Origin: Natronomonas salina
GTDB taxonomy: Archaea > Halobacteriota > Halobacteria > Halobacteriales > Haloarculaceae
Reading direction: 5' to 3'
Assembly: GCF_013391105.1 (NCBI RefSeq)
Contig: NZ_CP058335.1
Location: 310,001-374,000, forward strand
Length of the DNA: 64,000 bases
Shown: piece after piece, positions 44,946 to 52,973 of the stretch
How positions within the stretch are numbered: the stretch's first letter is position 1
Layout of the letters: every line of letters begins with the position of its first letter
Translations under genes and position numbers: made by a program
The notes under the pieces: generated by a model
Told to the model about the DNA's origin: nothing
Databases searched by the model: none
What the model saw: the letters and a program-made list of their open reading frames with translations, nothing else

Positions 44946-45914
44946 ATGACGCAGATCGAGGACACCAGCCGCGAGATGCGCATCGACCCGGAGTCCTTCG
45001 CGGGCGGGTACTTCCGCAACGCCGTCTACCGCCACTGGGACCCCTACGAGGACATCCCCCAGTCGTTGCTGGAGCAGGACCGCCAGCGGCTGATCGAATC
45101 CGACATCGGCCACGAGCAGTTCGAGGCCTTCCGCGCCTCGGTCGCGAAGTTCGGCGCCGGCGAGGAGGCCGTCACCGAGGACCTCGCGCCGCTGATGCTC
45201 GTCTTCGACGACATCGACGACCAGATGTTCATCTCCAGCCAGATCTACGAGGAGGCCAAGCATACCCAGTTCTTCGACCGCTACTGGCGGGAGGTCGTGA
45301 ACCCGGTGGCCGAGGCGAAGGGCTGGGAGGTAACCAGCCCGACCGACCAGCGGTACTTCCCGGAGGGGTACGTCGAACTGTTCGACCGCACCGAGGAAGC
45401 GATGCACCGGCTGCTCGAGGACGGCGAGGACACGCCGACGAACCGCGCGAAGGCGTTCTGCCACTACCACCTCGTCGTCGAGTCCGTCCTCGCCCAGACC
45501 GGCTACTGGGGTCTCCAGGCAACCTTCAGCGAGGGACCGCCGGAGAACTGGAACGAGACCGAAGGCGACGACGTCTACCTCGACGGCCTCATCGAGGGCA
45601 TCACCCGCATCCGCAGCGACGAGGGTCGCCACGTCGGCTTCGGGATGCACAAGGTCCAGCGGCTCGTCGCCGAGGAGGGCGTCGACCCGGACGTCGTCCA
45701 GCAGACGCTCGCCGAACTGCTGCCGCTGGTCTCGGAGACCGTCCAGACGGACTTCGACACCGACTCGGACCCGACGCCGCTCGTCGAGTACGCCCAGGAG
45801 AAGCTCTCGAAGCGCATCGAGATCATCACGAACGCGGAAGCCGAGCTCCCGCCCGTGGAGGAACTGGTGAAGATCGAGGGCGCCGACGACCACGCCGCCG
45901 CGGGCGACGACTGA
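44946..45914 (+). CDS. R2-type diiron/Mn-Fe protein (R2lox or RNR beta-like)
   Basis: 322 residues from ATG 44946; an in-frame ATG at 44919 fits the TATA-like tacttaa (44884-44890) better and would add nine residues. Metal ligands of the ribonucleotide-reductase R2 superfamily: Glu in AVTEDLAPLM, Glu-x-x-His in YEEAKHTQFFDRYW, Glu in HLVVESVLAQTGYW, and Glu-x-x-His in RSDEGRHVGFGMH. The sequence around EEAKH resembles R2-like ligand-binding oxidases more than classic R2 subunits, but I cannot separate them with certainty. No nrdA (large subunit) is beside it. Divergent from the thioredoxin reductase gene. Confidence 0.78.
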   Translation: MTQIEDTSREMRIDPESFAGGYFRNAVYRHWDPYEDIPQSLLEQDRQRLIESDIGHEQFEAFRASVAKFGAGEEAVTEDLAPLMLVFDDIDDQMFISSQIYEEAKHTQFFDRYWREVVNPVAEAKGWEVTSPTDQRYFPEGYVELFDRTEEAMHRLLEDGEDTPTNRAKAFCHYHLVVESVLAQTGYWGLQATFSEGPPENWNETEGDDVYLDGLIEGITRIRSDEGRHVGFGMHKVQRLVAEEGVDPDVVQQTLAELLPLVSETVQTDFDTDSDPTPLVEYAQEKLSKRIEIITNAEAELPPVEELVKIEGADDHAAAGDD

Positions 45915-45984
45915 AGGCGCCGCCGGGGCCAGAACCGCCGGCACGCGTTGCGGGGGTCGCCGCGCCGTGCGCCCAAAAGACAGG

Positions 45985-46018
45985 ATTTATACGAGTTCCT
46001 CGCCGAGTCGATAACGTC
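45985..46018 (+). promoter_or_regulatory. tRNA-Glu promoter
   Basis: The TATA-like tttata at 45986-45991 precedes the first base of the tRNA at 46019 by 28-33 bases, the archaeal spacing for a transcript beginning at or just before the mature 5' end. A purine-rich aaaagac at 45975-45981 sits where a BRE is expected. Confidence 0.6.
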
Positions 46019-46093
<75 letters not shown>

Positions 46094-46725
46094 TCCTACT
46101 TCGTCTTCACGTTCCAGTAACCAGGCGTTTCTCTCCCGGACCACTACACGGTCGTGCGACGCCTGTCTCGAGCCGCGTCAGGGATCACCCGCAATCGGCG
46201 TCGGCACACAGGTTACTGGCAATATCCCTGGCGATACCTTCGTCGCTCTCGTTCCCGAGACCAGTTCCGGGGACGGTAACGTTTGTCGAACGTCGGGCGG
46301 AAAATTATCGCGAGTGGATAACGAAAGGGATGGTCGCGGTAGACACCGACGGGGGACAGCAGCGGAAGCCGGCTTGGGGACGGTCGGTAGTCGGAATCGG
46401 GGACGACAGGAAACGCCGTCGCGTTGCAGGCCCGTCGGAGGACCACTGGCGTCCGACCTGGCCGCTGTGGGAGTGGTCGCTCGCGGGCACGGGAGGGAGC
46501 GACGCGCTCGACGCTCCCGACGGGGATCCGCTACCCCTACGCCCCGTCTCGTCATCGTATCGACGATTTCAATCCGGACACATGCTCTCTGACTGTGCTT
46601 CCGTCCGAATTCCCACTCCGTTCGCTCGATGGAGTGATGAGTTTAACAACCGTCGGAACGTATCAGAATACGGCCGACGGGCGGCGTCTCCACCTGCAAG
46701 TAGAACGTCGTACGTCGGCCGCCTT
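46094..46725. other. Gene-poor region after tRNA-Glu
   Basis: 632 bases. No reading frame shows haloarchaeal codon bias or a recognisable domain on either strand. Local A+T is raised in places (near 46305-46325 and 46635-46670). No copy of the tRNA-Glu 3' end was found in it and no transposase fragment can be read. Probably decayed or regulatory DNA. Confidence 0.45.
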
Positions 46726-46899
46726 TCAGTCTTCGAGCGCGACGAGCTCCGGGTCGCCGCAGCAGTTCTCGTCCCGACCGAGGGGGTACAGATCGCCGTC
46801 CTCCCGCCTGCCGACCACGAAGACCGCCTCGCAGCCCGCACAACGCGCGACCGTCCGGTCCATCGGGTCCTCGGGACGGTCGGGACGTGCTGATGTCAT
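46726..46899 (-). CDS. Small zinc-binding protein
   Basis: 57 residues from ATG 46899 (ATG 46863 is an alternative start, MDRTVARCAGC). It has CAGCEAVFVVG and ENCCGDPELV, four cysteines suited to a zinc knuckle, and ends in a typical acidic tail. Such micro-proteins are common in haloarchaea and rarely have an assigned role. About 110 bases upstream of phosphatidylserine decarboxylase on the same strand. Confidence 0.6.
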   Translation of the reverse strand: MTSARPDRPEDPMDRTVARCAGCEAVFVVGRREDGDLYPLGRDENCCGDPELVALED

Positions 46900-47007
46900 A
46901 CTGACACGACCCGGCGCTCCCCAATGGGCGCTGGGCCTGACAGTGCAAGATTTCAAGACGGGGCGGGAATATCGAAACCCGTACGAAAAGGCGAGCGAGC
47001 GTTCCGA

Positions 47008-47649
47008 CTACTCGGATGTCGCGGCGACGACGGTCTCGCCGGCGCGGACGTGCTGGCCCTTCGCGACGCGGACGTCCTCCCGGTCGTACGATTCGGGCAG
47101 CAGCACGTCGGCGCGGGACCCGAAGGAGATGTGGCCGACCTTCTCCCCGCGCTCGAGGTCGTCGCCCGCCTCGACGTAGGGGTGGATGCGGCGGGCGACG
47201 GCGCCCGCGATGAGGGTCAGGTCGTACTCGCCGCAGTCGATCTCGACGCGCTCGTTGCGCTCGGACTCCTTGGTGAACGCCGGGAGGTGCCGCCCGGGGG
47301 TGTGGTCGACGGACTCGACGGTGCCGGCCATCGGCGCGCGGTTGACGTGGACGTCGGTGACGTTCATGAACACCGCGACGCGCACGCGGTCGCCCTCCTC
47401 TCGGACGACGGAGACGCGACCGTCGGCGGGGGCGACGACGCCCGACGGCGGCGGCGACCGCGGCGGGTCTCTGTGGAACCACAGCGCCACCAACGCTGTG
47501 ACGACGCAGACCGCGGCCAGCGGCGGGAAGAGGACGGCCAGCAGCACGGCCAGAGCGAGCGATACGCGCGCGTATCGCCACGCGCCGGGGGCGAAGTCCG
47601 GGAGCGTCGGGGTCGGAATCACGGTTCGAGGGTGCGGGCGGAGGACCAT
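47008..47649 (-). CDS. psd: Phosphatidylserine decarboxylase (archaeal type)
   Basis: 213 residues. N-terminal membrane part (ARVSLALAVLLAVLFPPLAAVCVVTALVALW), then the catalytic domain VVAPADGRVSVVREEGDRVRVAVFMNVTDVHVNRAP. The self-cleavage site that forms the pyruvoyl cofactor is the Gly-Ser in GHISFGSRADVLLP near residue 180. It makes archaetidylethanolamine from archaetidylserine. The length fits the short archaeal/bacterial-type Psd. Strand neighbours are only the small zinc protein downstream. Confidence 0.88.
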   Translation of the reverse strand: MVLRPHPRTVIPTPTLPDFAPGAWRYARVSLALAVLLAVLFPPLAAVCVVTALVALWFHRDPPRSPPPSGVVAPADGRVSVVREEGDRVRVAVFMNVTDVHVNRAPMAGTVESVDHTPGRHLPAFTKESERNERVEIDCGEYDLTLIAGAVARRIHPYVEAGDDLERGEKVGHISFGSRADVLLPESYDREDVRVAKGQHVRAGETVVAATSE

Positions 47650-47795
47650 GGGGGTTGCGCTCGCCGTCCGTCCAGCAGTTCAGTTCGGAGATTCGCCATC
47701 GTCGAGCCGGGTTAGTTCCGCGACTCATCGGCTACGTGTTATCACAGGTTACGCGTAGGTTATTCCCTCGTAGCGCCTCTGTACGTCCGAGTATC

Positions 47796-48185
47796 ATGAA
47801 CCGAACGACCCCCTTCGACGAGATGGACCGCCTGTTCGACCAGATGCGACGCTCCATGCTGGACGGCCGGCCGCGCGCCGACCTCGGCGGCGCCAACGTC
47901 CGACTGGAGACGGACGACGAGGCCCACGTCGCCAACGCCGACATGCCGGGGTTCGAGACCGACGAGATCGACCTCCGCTTCGCCGACGGCGTGCTCACCA
48001 TCGAGGGTACCCACGAGTCGGGTGACGAGAGCCGCTCGCACAGCCGGCACGTTCGCGAACGGGTCCGCGTCCCCGGTAACGTCGTCGTCGAGGACATCAC
48101 CGCCGAGTACAACAACGGCGTCCTCGAGGTGCGACTCCCCGTCGAGGCCGACTCCGAGTCCGGATACCGCATCGACATCGACTGA
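47796..48185 (+). CDS. Hsp20/alpha-crystallin family small heat-shock protein
   Basis: 129 residues from ATG 47796. The alpha-crystallin domain spans about 30-125: NVRLETDDEAHVANADMPGF, LRFADGVLTIEGTHES and YNNGVLEVRLPVEAD. N-terminal amphipathic helix EMDRLFDQMRRSML. ATP-independent chaperone that holds unfolding proteins. A TATA-like ttattccc at 47759-47766 is 30-37 bases upstream. Heat- or salt-regulated is expected but not shown. Confidence 0.88.
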   Translation: MNRTTPFDEMDRLFDQMRRSMLDGRPRADLGGANVRLETDDEAHVANADMPGFETDEIDLRFADGVLTIEGTHESGDESRSHSRHVRERVRVPGNVVVEDITAEYNNGVLEVRLPVEADSESGYRIDID

Positions 48186-48412
48186 GAGATCAGGGTGGCA
48201 GCCGGAATCAGTCCGACCCATCGGACCGCCCCTTCTCCCCCATCCCCACGACCGTCGAGCCGAGGACCGAAGTACACTCTATCGACGACTGATTCAACGG
48301 TTTCCCTTCTCCATCGTCGGAGCGTTGCGAATCCGCCGAGACCATACATAGCCGGGCTTTTACACGGTGTCGGCGGGTCTACCGGGTAACGCTCGAACCG
48401 GAATGGCCTGCA

Positions 48413-48450
48413 TTAATATGTGTGGCAGGCTACCCAACTGACAGGTAGAT
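48413..48450 (+). promoter_or_regulatory. Promoter of long-chain acyl-CoA synthetase gene
   Basis: TATA-like ttaatatg at 48413-48420 precedes the ATG at 48451 by 31-38 bases. The preceding 225 bases (48186-48412) show no gene on either strand that is convincing. Confidence 0.5.
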
Positions 48451-50409
48451 ATGTCTGGCAACACGGCAGCCTGGATGCAGGCGGAGGAGGACTACGAGGA
48501 CGAGGTGATCGGCGACAACACGATCCCTCGACTGTTCGAGGAGAGCGCTGCCCGCCACGCGAGTCGGGACGCCCAGTGGTACAAGGGTGGCGTCTACGAC
48601 CGGTCGCTGGCCCCCGAGATCGTCCCGGCGGCGCCGGACGGCCAGTTCGCCGCGCTGAAGTACGCCGAGATGCAGGACGTCGTCCACAACCTCGCGGCGG
48701 GGTTCCGCGACCTCGGCGTGGAGGCCGACACCCGCGTCGGCATCTTCGCCGACACGCGGATGGAGTGGGCCCAGACCGACTTCGGCATCCTCGCCGCCGG
48801 CGGCGTCGTCACGACCGTCTACACCGAGTCGTCGCCGGAGCAGGTCCAGTACCTGCTCGACGACCCGAACGCCAGCGGCGTCGTCGTCGAGAACGCCGAA
48901 CTGCTCGGCCGGGTCCTCGAGGTCGAGGACGAACTCGACCTGGAGTTCATCGTCGTCATCGACGAGTTCCAGGGCCACGACGACCGCGACGACGTCCTCT
49001 CGCTGGCCGAGGTCTACCGCCGCGGCGAGGAGACCTTCGACCGCGACGAGTACGAGACCTGGCTGGGCGAGCGGGACGTCACCGACCTCGCCTCGCTGAT
49101 CTACACCTCCGGGACGACCGGCCAGCCGAAGGGCGTCAAGCTCACCCACCACAACTTCCGGTCGAACGTCAACGGCATCCGCAAGCGCGTCGGCCCGCGG
49201 CCCGACAAAGGCCCCGAAATCCCGGTCTTCGACGAGACCGACCGCGTCCTCTCGTTCCTTCCGCTGGCCCACGTCTTCGAGCGGGTCTCCGGGCACTTCC
49301 TCCAGTTCGGCTCCGGCGCCACCGTCGCCTACGCCGAGTCGACCGACACGGTCGCCGACGACCTCGAACTCGTCCAGCCGACCGGCGCGTCGTCGGTCCC
49401 CCGCGTCTACGAGCGCATCTACGACAACATCCGCGAGGAGGCGCCCGAGGCCGTCTTCGAGCGCGCCGTCGCCGTCGCTCGCGAGTACGCGACGACCGAG
49501 AACCCCGGCCTCGGACTCCGCGTCAAGCACGCCCTCTTCGACAAGCTGGTGTACTCCACCGTCCGCGAGCAGATGGGCGGGAACATCGAGGCGTTCATCA
49601 GCGGCGGCGGCAGCCTCTCGAAGCGCCTCTCCCAGCTCTTCCAGGGCATGGGCCTGCCGATCTACGAGGGGTACGGCCTCACCGAGACCTCGCCTGTCGT
49701 CTCCGTGAACCCGCCGGAGGACTCCCGGGCCGGCACGCTCGGCCCGCCGCTGGTCAACGTCGACGTCCGCCTCGACGAGTCCGTCGTCTCCGACGACCAG
49801 CGCGAGGAGGCCGACGGCCCCGTCGGCGAACTCCACGTCAAGGGCCCGAACGTCACCGAGGGCTACTGGGAGCGACCGGGCTCGACAGAGGAGGCGTTCA
49901 CCCAGGACGGGTGGTTCCGCACCGGCGACATCATCGAGCAGAGCGACGACGGCTACCTGATCTACCACGACCGCCTCAAGCAGCTCATCGTCCTCGACAC
50001 GGGCAAGAACATCGCCCCCCAGCCCATCGAGGACGAGTTCGCCACCTCCGAGCGCATCGACCAGGCGATGGTCGTCGGCGACAACCAGAAGTTCATCGCC
50101 GCGCTGTTCGTCCCCAACTTCGAGTCCGTCCGGCAGTGGGCCGACGAGGAGGGGATCGCCATCCCCGACGACCCCGAGGCGATGTGCGAGGACGACCGCG
50201 TCCGGGCGTACATCGAGGCGGAGGTCGAACGGGTCAACGAGACGCTCTCGAAGTCCGAGCAGATCAAGGAGTTCCGGCTGGTCCCGCTGGAGTGGGACGC
50301 CGACAACGACCTGCTGACGCCGTCGATGAAGAAGAAGCGCCGGAACATCCTCGAGCGGTTCGAGGGCGAGGTCCGCAAAATCTACGGCGACGACTACACC
50401 GACCGGTAA
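48451..50409 (+). CDS. Long-chain fatty-acid-CoA ligase (AMP-forming)
   Basis: 652 residues, longer than the 557-residue enzyme at 31312. Motifs: P-loop IYTSGTTGQPKGVKLTHHNF (about 214-233), GYGLTETSPVVSVN (A5), TGDIIEQSDDGYLIYHDRLKQL (A7-A8) and the C-terminal lysine in MKKKRRNILERF. The layout is that of FAA1/FadD15-type ligases. It activates fatty acids for beta-oxidation or membrane-independent use. The stretch between this gene and cysE holds a small reading frame at 50488. Confidence 0.9.
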   Translation: MSGNTAAWMQAEEDYEDEVIGDNTIPRLFEESAARHASRDAQWYKGGVYDRSLAPEIVPAAPDGQFAALKYAEMQDVVHNLAAGFRDLGVEADTRVGIFADTRMEWAQTDFGILAAGGVVTTVYTESSPEQVQYLLDDPNASGVVVENAELLGRVLEVEDELDLEFIVVIDEFQGHDDRDDVLSLAEVYRRGEETFDRDEYETWLGERDVTDLASLIYTSGTTGQPKGVKLTHHNFRSNVNGIRKRVGPRPDKGPEIPVFDETDRVLSFLPLAHVFERVSGHFLQFGSGATVAYAESTDTVADDLELVQPTGASSVPRVYERIYDNIREEAPEAVFERAVAVAREYATTENPGLGLRVKHALFDKLVYSTVREQMGGNIEAFISGGGSLSKRLSQLFQGMGLPIYEGYGLTETSPVVSVNPPEDSRAGTLGPPLVNVDVRLDESVVSDDQREEADGPVGELHVKGPNVTEGYWERPGSTEEAFTQDGWFRTGDIIEQSDDGYLIYHDRLKQLIVLDTGKNIAPQPIEDEFATSERIDQAMVVGDNQKFIAALFVPNFESVRQWADEEGIAIPDDPEAMCEDDRVRAYIEAEVERVNETLSKSEQIKEFRLVPLEWDADNDLLTPSMKKKRRNILERFEGEVRKIYGDDYTDR

Positions 50410-50487
50410 CCCCACTGGAATCCCGTCGCTCGGACAGGTCCGCCGGCCGACACCTTTTAGACGAACCGTCGCACAGTAGTCCACAGC

Positions 50488-50565
50488 ATGTCTGACAGCC
50501 GCGTCGCGACGCCGGACAGGCCCGCGAGCCGACCAGTCGCGGCCGCGGCCGGGTGTCGCCGGTGA
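50488..50565 (+). CDS. Possible 25-residue leader peptide before cysE
   Basis: ATG 50488 to TGA 50563-50565, 25 residues beginning MSDSRVATPDRPAS and ending GCRR. A TATA-like cttttag at 50454-50460 is 28-34 bases before this ATG, exactly the leaderless spacing, whereas none is seen that close to cysE (start 50653). It has one cysteine near its end. Candidate for a leader peptide sensing cysteine supply, or a remnant of a former gene. Confidence 0.35.
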   Translation: MSDSRVATPDRPASRPVAAAAGCRR

Positions 50566-50652
50566 CGGACCCCTCCCGCCGTCGCTGCCAGTGACGGCCG
50601 GCTCCCGTGCCCGTCTCGCCTACGACCGTCGACCCCGACCCCCTATCCAACG

Positions 50653-51210
50653 ATGGTACTCGACCACATCAGAGAAGACGTCCGCACCGCACTCGCGAAA
50701 GACCCCGCGGCGACGAGCGCCGTCACCGTCGCGCTGCTGTACCCCGGCCTCCACGCCGTCTGGGGGTACCGGATCGCCCACGCCCTCTGGGAGCGCGGCC
50801 ACACCTTCGTCGCCAGGCTCCTCTCGCAGGTCGTCCGATTCCTGACCGGCGTGGAGATCCACCCCGCGGCCGACATCGGCCGGCGACTGTTCATCGACCA
50901 CGGCGCCGCGGTCGTCGTCGGCGAGACCGCCGACATCGGCGACGACGTGCTGATGTACCACGGCGTCACGCTCGGCGGCGACACGATGCGCCGCGAGAAG
51001 CGCCACCCGACGCTGGAGGACGGCGTCTCCGTCGGCGCGAACGCGACGCTGCTCGGGGACATCACCATCGGCGAGAACGCGACCGTCGGCGCGGGGAGCG
51101 TCGTCGTCCAGGACGTGCCGCCGGAGATCACCGTCGCGGGTTCCCCCGCCGAGCCGGTCACCGGGACCGGCGCGGACCGGCTCGACCCCTCCGAGTGTCC
51201 GGCCGAGTGA
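50653..51210 (+). CDS. cysE: Serine O-acetyltransferase
   Basis: 185 residues. Left-handed beta-helix acetyltransferase that makes O-acetylserine from serine and acetyl-CoA, the first step of cysteine synthesis. Marks: VEIHPAADIGRRLFIDHGAAVVVGETADIGDDVLMYHGVT, with catalytic His in DHGAAVV and MYHGVTLGG; then hexapeptide repeats VGANATLLGDITIGENATVGAGSVV. It lacks the long N-terminal helical extension of enterobacterial CysE, as in archaea. Preceded by a small reading frame. Confidence 0.9.
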   Translation: MVLDHIREDVRTALAKDPAATSAVTVALLYPGLHAVWGYRIAHALWERGHTFVARLLSQVVRFLTGVEIHPAADIGRRLFIDHGAAVVVGETADIGDDVLMYHGVTLGGDTMRREKRHPTLEDGVSVGANATLLGDITIGENATVGAGSVVVQDVPPEITVAGSPAEPVTGTGADRLDPSECPAE

Positions 51211-51214
51211 TCCG

Positions 51215-51802
51215 TTACTCCGCCTCGTAGTCGGCCCAGATGTACCGCGTGGCGACCGACCGGTAGGGCCGCCAGTCCTCGGCGATCTCGCGCATCTCGT
51301 CGCGGCTCATCGCCGACCCGTCCGCGTAGAGGGCCTCGATGCCGCGGCGGATGGCGAGGTCGCCGAGCGGCAGCACGTCCGGCCGCTCGAGGACGAACAG
51401 GAGGTACATGTGGGCGGTCCACTCGCCGACGCCCCGGATCTCGGTGAGGATGTCCACCACCTCCTCGTCGGTGAGGTCGGCCAGCCCCTCTCTGGTGTAG
51501 TCTCGTTCCTGGAACGCGCGGGCGGCGTTCCGGAGGTACTCGACCTTCGAGGCCGAGAGCCCGGCCTCCCGGAGTGCCGCCTCGTCAGCGGCGAGGACGG
51601 TCTCCGGCGTCACCTCTCCGAGGAGGTCGAAGACGCGCCCCCGGACGGCCGCCGCGCTCGCCGTCGACAGCTGCTGGTTGATGATCGAGACGCAGAGCCG
51701 TTCGTACTCGCCCCAGTTCCGCTCGGTGTAGGGGTCGTAGGTGTCGACGAGTTCGGCCATCACGGGGTCGTTCCGCAGGACGGACTCGGCTTCCTCCATC
51801 AT
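51215..51802 (-). CDS. DNA-3-methyladenine glycosylase, AlkA/HhH-GPD family
   Basis: 195 residues. Base-excision repair glycosylase. The helix-hairpin-helix is LTEIRGVGEWTAHMYLLFVL and the catalytic aspartate lies in VLPLGDLAIRRGIEALY (GxD). LCVSIINQQLSTASAAAVRGRVF is the substrate-pocket helix. AlkA enzymes remove 3-methyladenine and other alkylated bases. No Fe-S cluster cysteines are present, as expected for AlkA rather than Nth. Tail-to-tail with cysE, 4 bases apart. Confidence 0.88.
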   Translation of the reverse strand: MMEEAESVLRNDPVMAELVDTYDPYTERNWGEYERLCVSIINQQLSTASAAAVRGRVFDLLGEVTPETVLAADEAALREAGLSASKVEYLRNAARAFQERDYTREGLADLTDEEVVDILTEIRGVGEWTAHMYLLFVLERPDVLPLGDLAIRRGIEALYADGSAMSRDEMREIAEDWRPYRSVATRYIWADYEAE

Positions 51803-51964
51803 TGCTGTGCTGGAAGAACCAAGGGACCGTACGGGGGAAAGCGTCTCGGTCCCGGCGCTTCGAGGGAGGGGAGACAGCGGCCGGCCGATACTCCGTTCTA
51901 GCTAACTACCATCCAGAAGAATCCAGTCCGAAAGCGTTAATCCCCTCAGCTCGCAGGGACGGCC

Positions 51965-52639
51965 ATGGACGACGAGGTCGAGGTCATGCTGCGGATGCAC
52001 GAGGAGCTCCGCTCGGAGATCCTCCAGAGCATCCAGTTCCAGAACCGCGTCATCCTCAGCGGCGCCGTCGTGGTGGCCGTCATCTACGGGCTGCAGTTCA
52101 GCGGCGTGCTCCCGCAGCTCACCGAAGAGGACCCGACGTTCGAGCTCATCATCGCGACACTGCCGCCGGTCGTCACCATCTCCATCGCGCTGTGGATCGT
52201 CGAGCAGAGCCGGATGATGCGCGCCGGGCGGTACCTCTCGCACCTCGAGAACAAGATCAACGAGCACCTGGAGGGCCCGGTGCTCTCCTGGGAGAACTGG
52301 CTCCGCGACGGCGACACGCCGGCGGCCCACCGCATCCACCACAACGCCCAGCGCCTCGGCTACCTCGGGTTCTTCGTCATCCTCGGGGTCCTGTCGCTGC
52401 TGCTGTACGCGGTGTCGATCCTCGGCGTCGCCGTCGCGCCGCCGTCGATGGAGGCCGACCTCGTCTCCGCAGCGTTCGGCTACTTCCTCGTGAACGTCTC
52501 CGTGTTCGTGGCCGTCATCCGCTACGCGTTCCCCATCATCGTCCACGGCGACGGCGAGGACGGCATCCAGGAGTACCGGTCGTTCCGGACCTGGGAGCGC
52601 GCCTACCACCGGCGGATGATGGGCGACGAGGAGCGCTGA
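51965..52639 (+). CDS. Haloarchaeal membrane protein, unknown
   Basis: 224 residues, with four hydrophobic segments (about 30-50, 62-80, 130-155 and 163-188) separated by a cytoplasmic helical segment SRMMRAGRYLSHLENKINEHLEGP. It recalls a DUF2270-like integral membrane family but I am not sure. Charged N-terminus (DDEVEVMLRMHEEL) and C-terminus (RTWERAYHRRMMG). Function unknown. Confidence 0.72.
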   Translation: MDDEVEVMLRMHEELRSEILQSIQFQNRVILSGAVVVAVIYGLQFSGVLPQLTEEDPTFELIIATLPPVVTISIALWIVEQSRMMRAGRYLSHLENKINEHLEGPVLSWENWLRDGDTPAAHRIHHNAQRLGYLGFFVILGVLSLLLYAVSILGVAVAPPSMEADLVSAAFGYFLVNVSVFVAVIRYAFPIIVHGDGEDGIQEYRSFRTWERAYHRRMMGDEER

Positions 52640-52685
52640 CGCTCCCGGCACAACCCCTTTGTCCCAGCCACTCGGCCCTTCCGAC

Positions 52686-52883
52686 ATGACAGACGTGAGC
52701 ATCGCGGTCCTGGCGCTTCTGACCGGGTTCGTCGCCGGCGCCGTCTTCGCGTACGTCGGCGTCCCCATCCCCGCGCCCCCGACCGTCGCCGGCCTCCTCG
52801 GAATCGTCGGCATCTACCTCGGCTTCAAGGTGGTCGAGTATCTGGACGTCGGCTTCGACCTGCTCGGCGCACTGGGATTGTAG
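52686..52883 (+). CDS. XapX domain membrane protein
   Basis: 65 residues. XapX family: two hydrophobic helices with the PIPAPPTVAGLLGIVGIYLGF motif in the second half. Such proteins are small membrane proteins of unknown function, often single-copy. Starts 46 bases after the larger membrane protein. Convergent with purF, 90 bases away. Confidence 0.85.
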   Translation: MTDVSIAVLALLTGFVAGAVFAYVGVPIPAPPTVAGLLGIVGIYLGFKVVEYLDVGFDLLGALGL

Positions 52884-52973
52884 CCTTCGAGGGAGAACGA
52901 ACGAAGCATCCGTGCGAGCGCAGCGAGCGGTGTCTCGCCTCCAGCGCCACCCATCTTCGCGTGCAGAACGTGG

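Noticed and set aside
47008-47649. Possible second function as a phosphatidylglycerol enzyme
   Set aside because: The Gly-Ser pyruvoyl site and the VFMNVTDVHVNR segment fit phosphatidylserine decarboxylase only.
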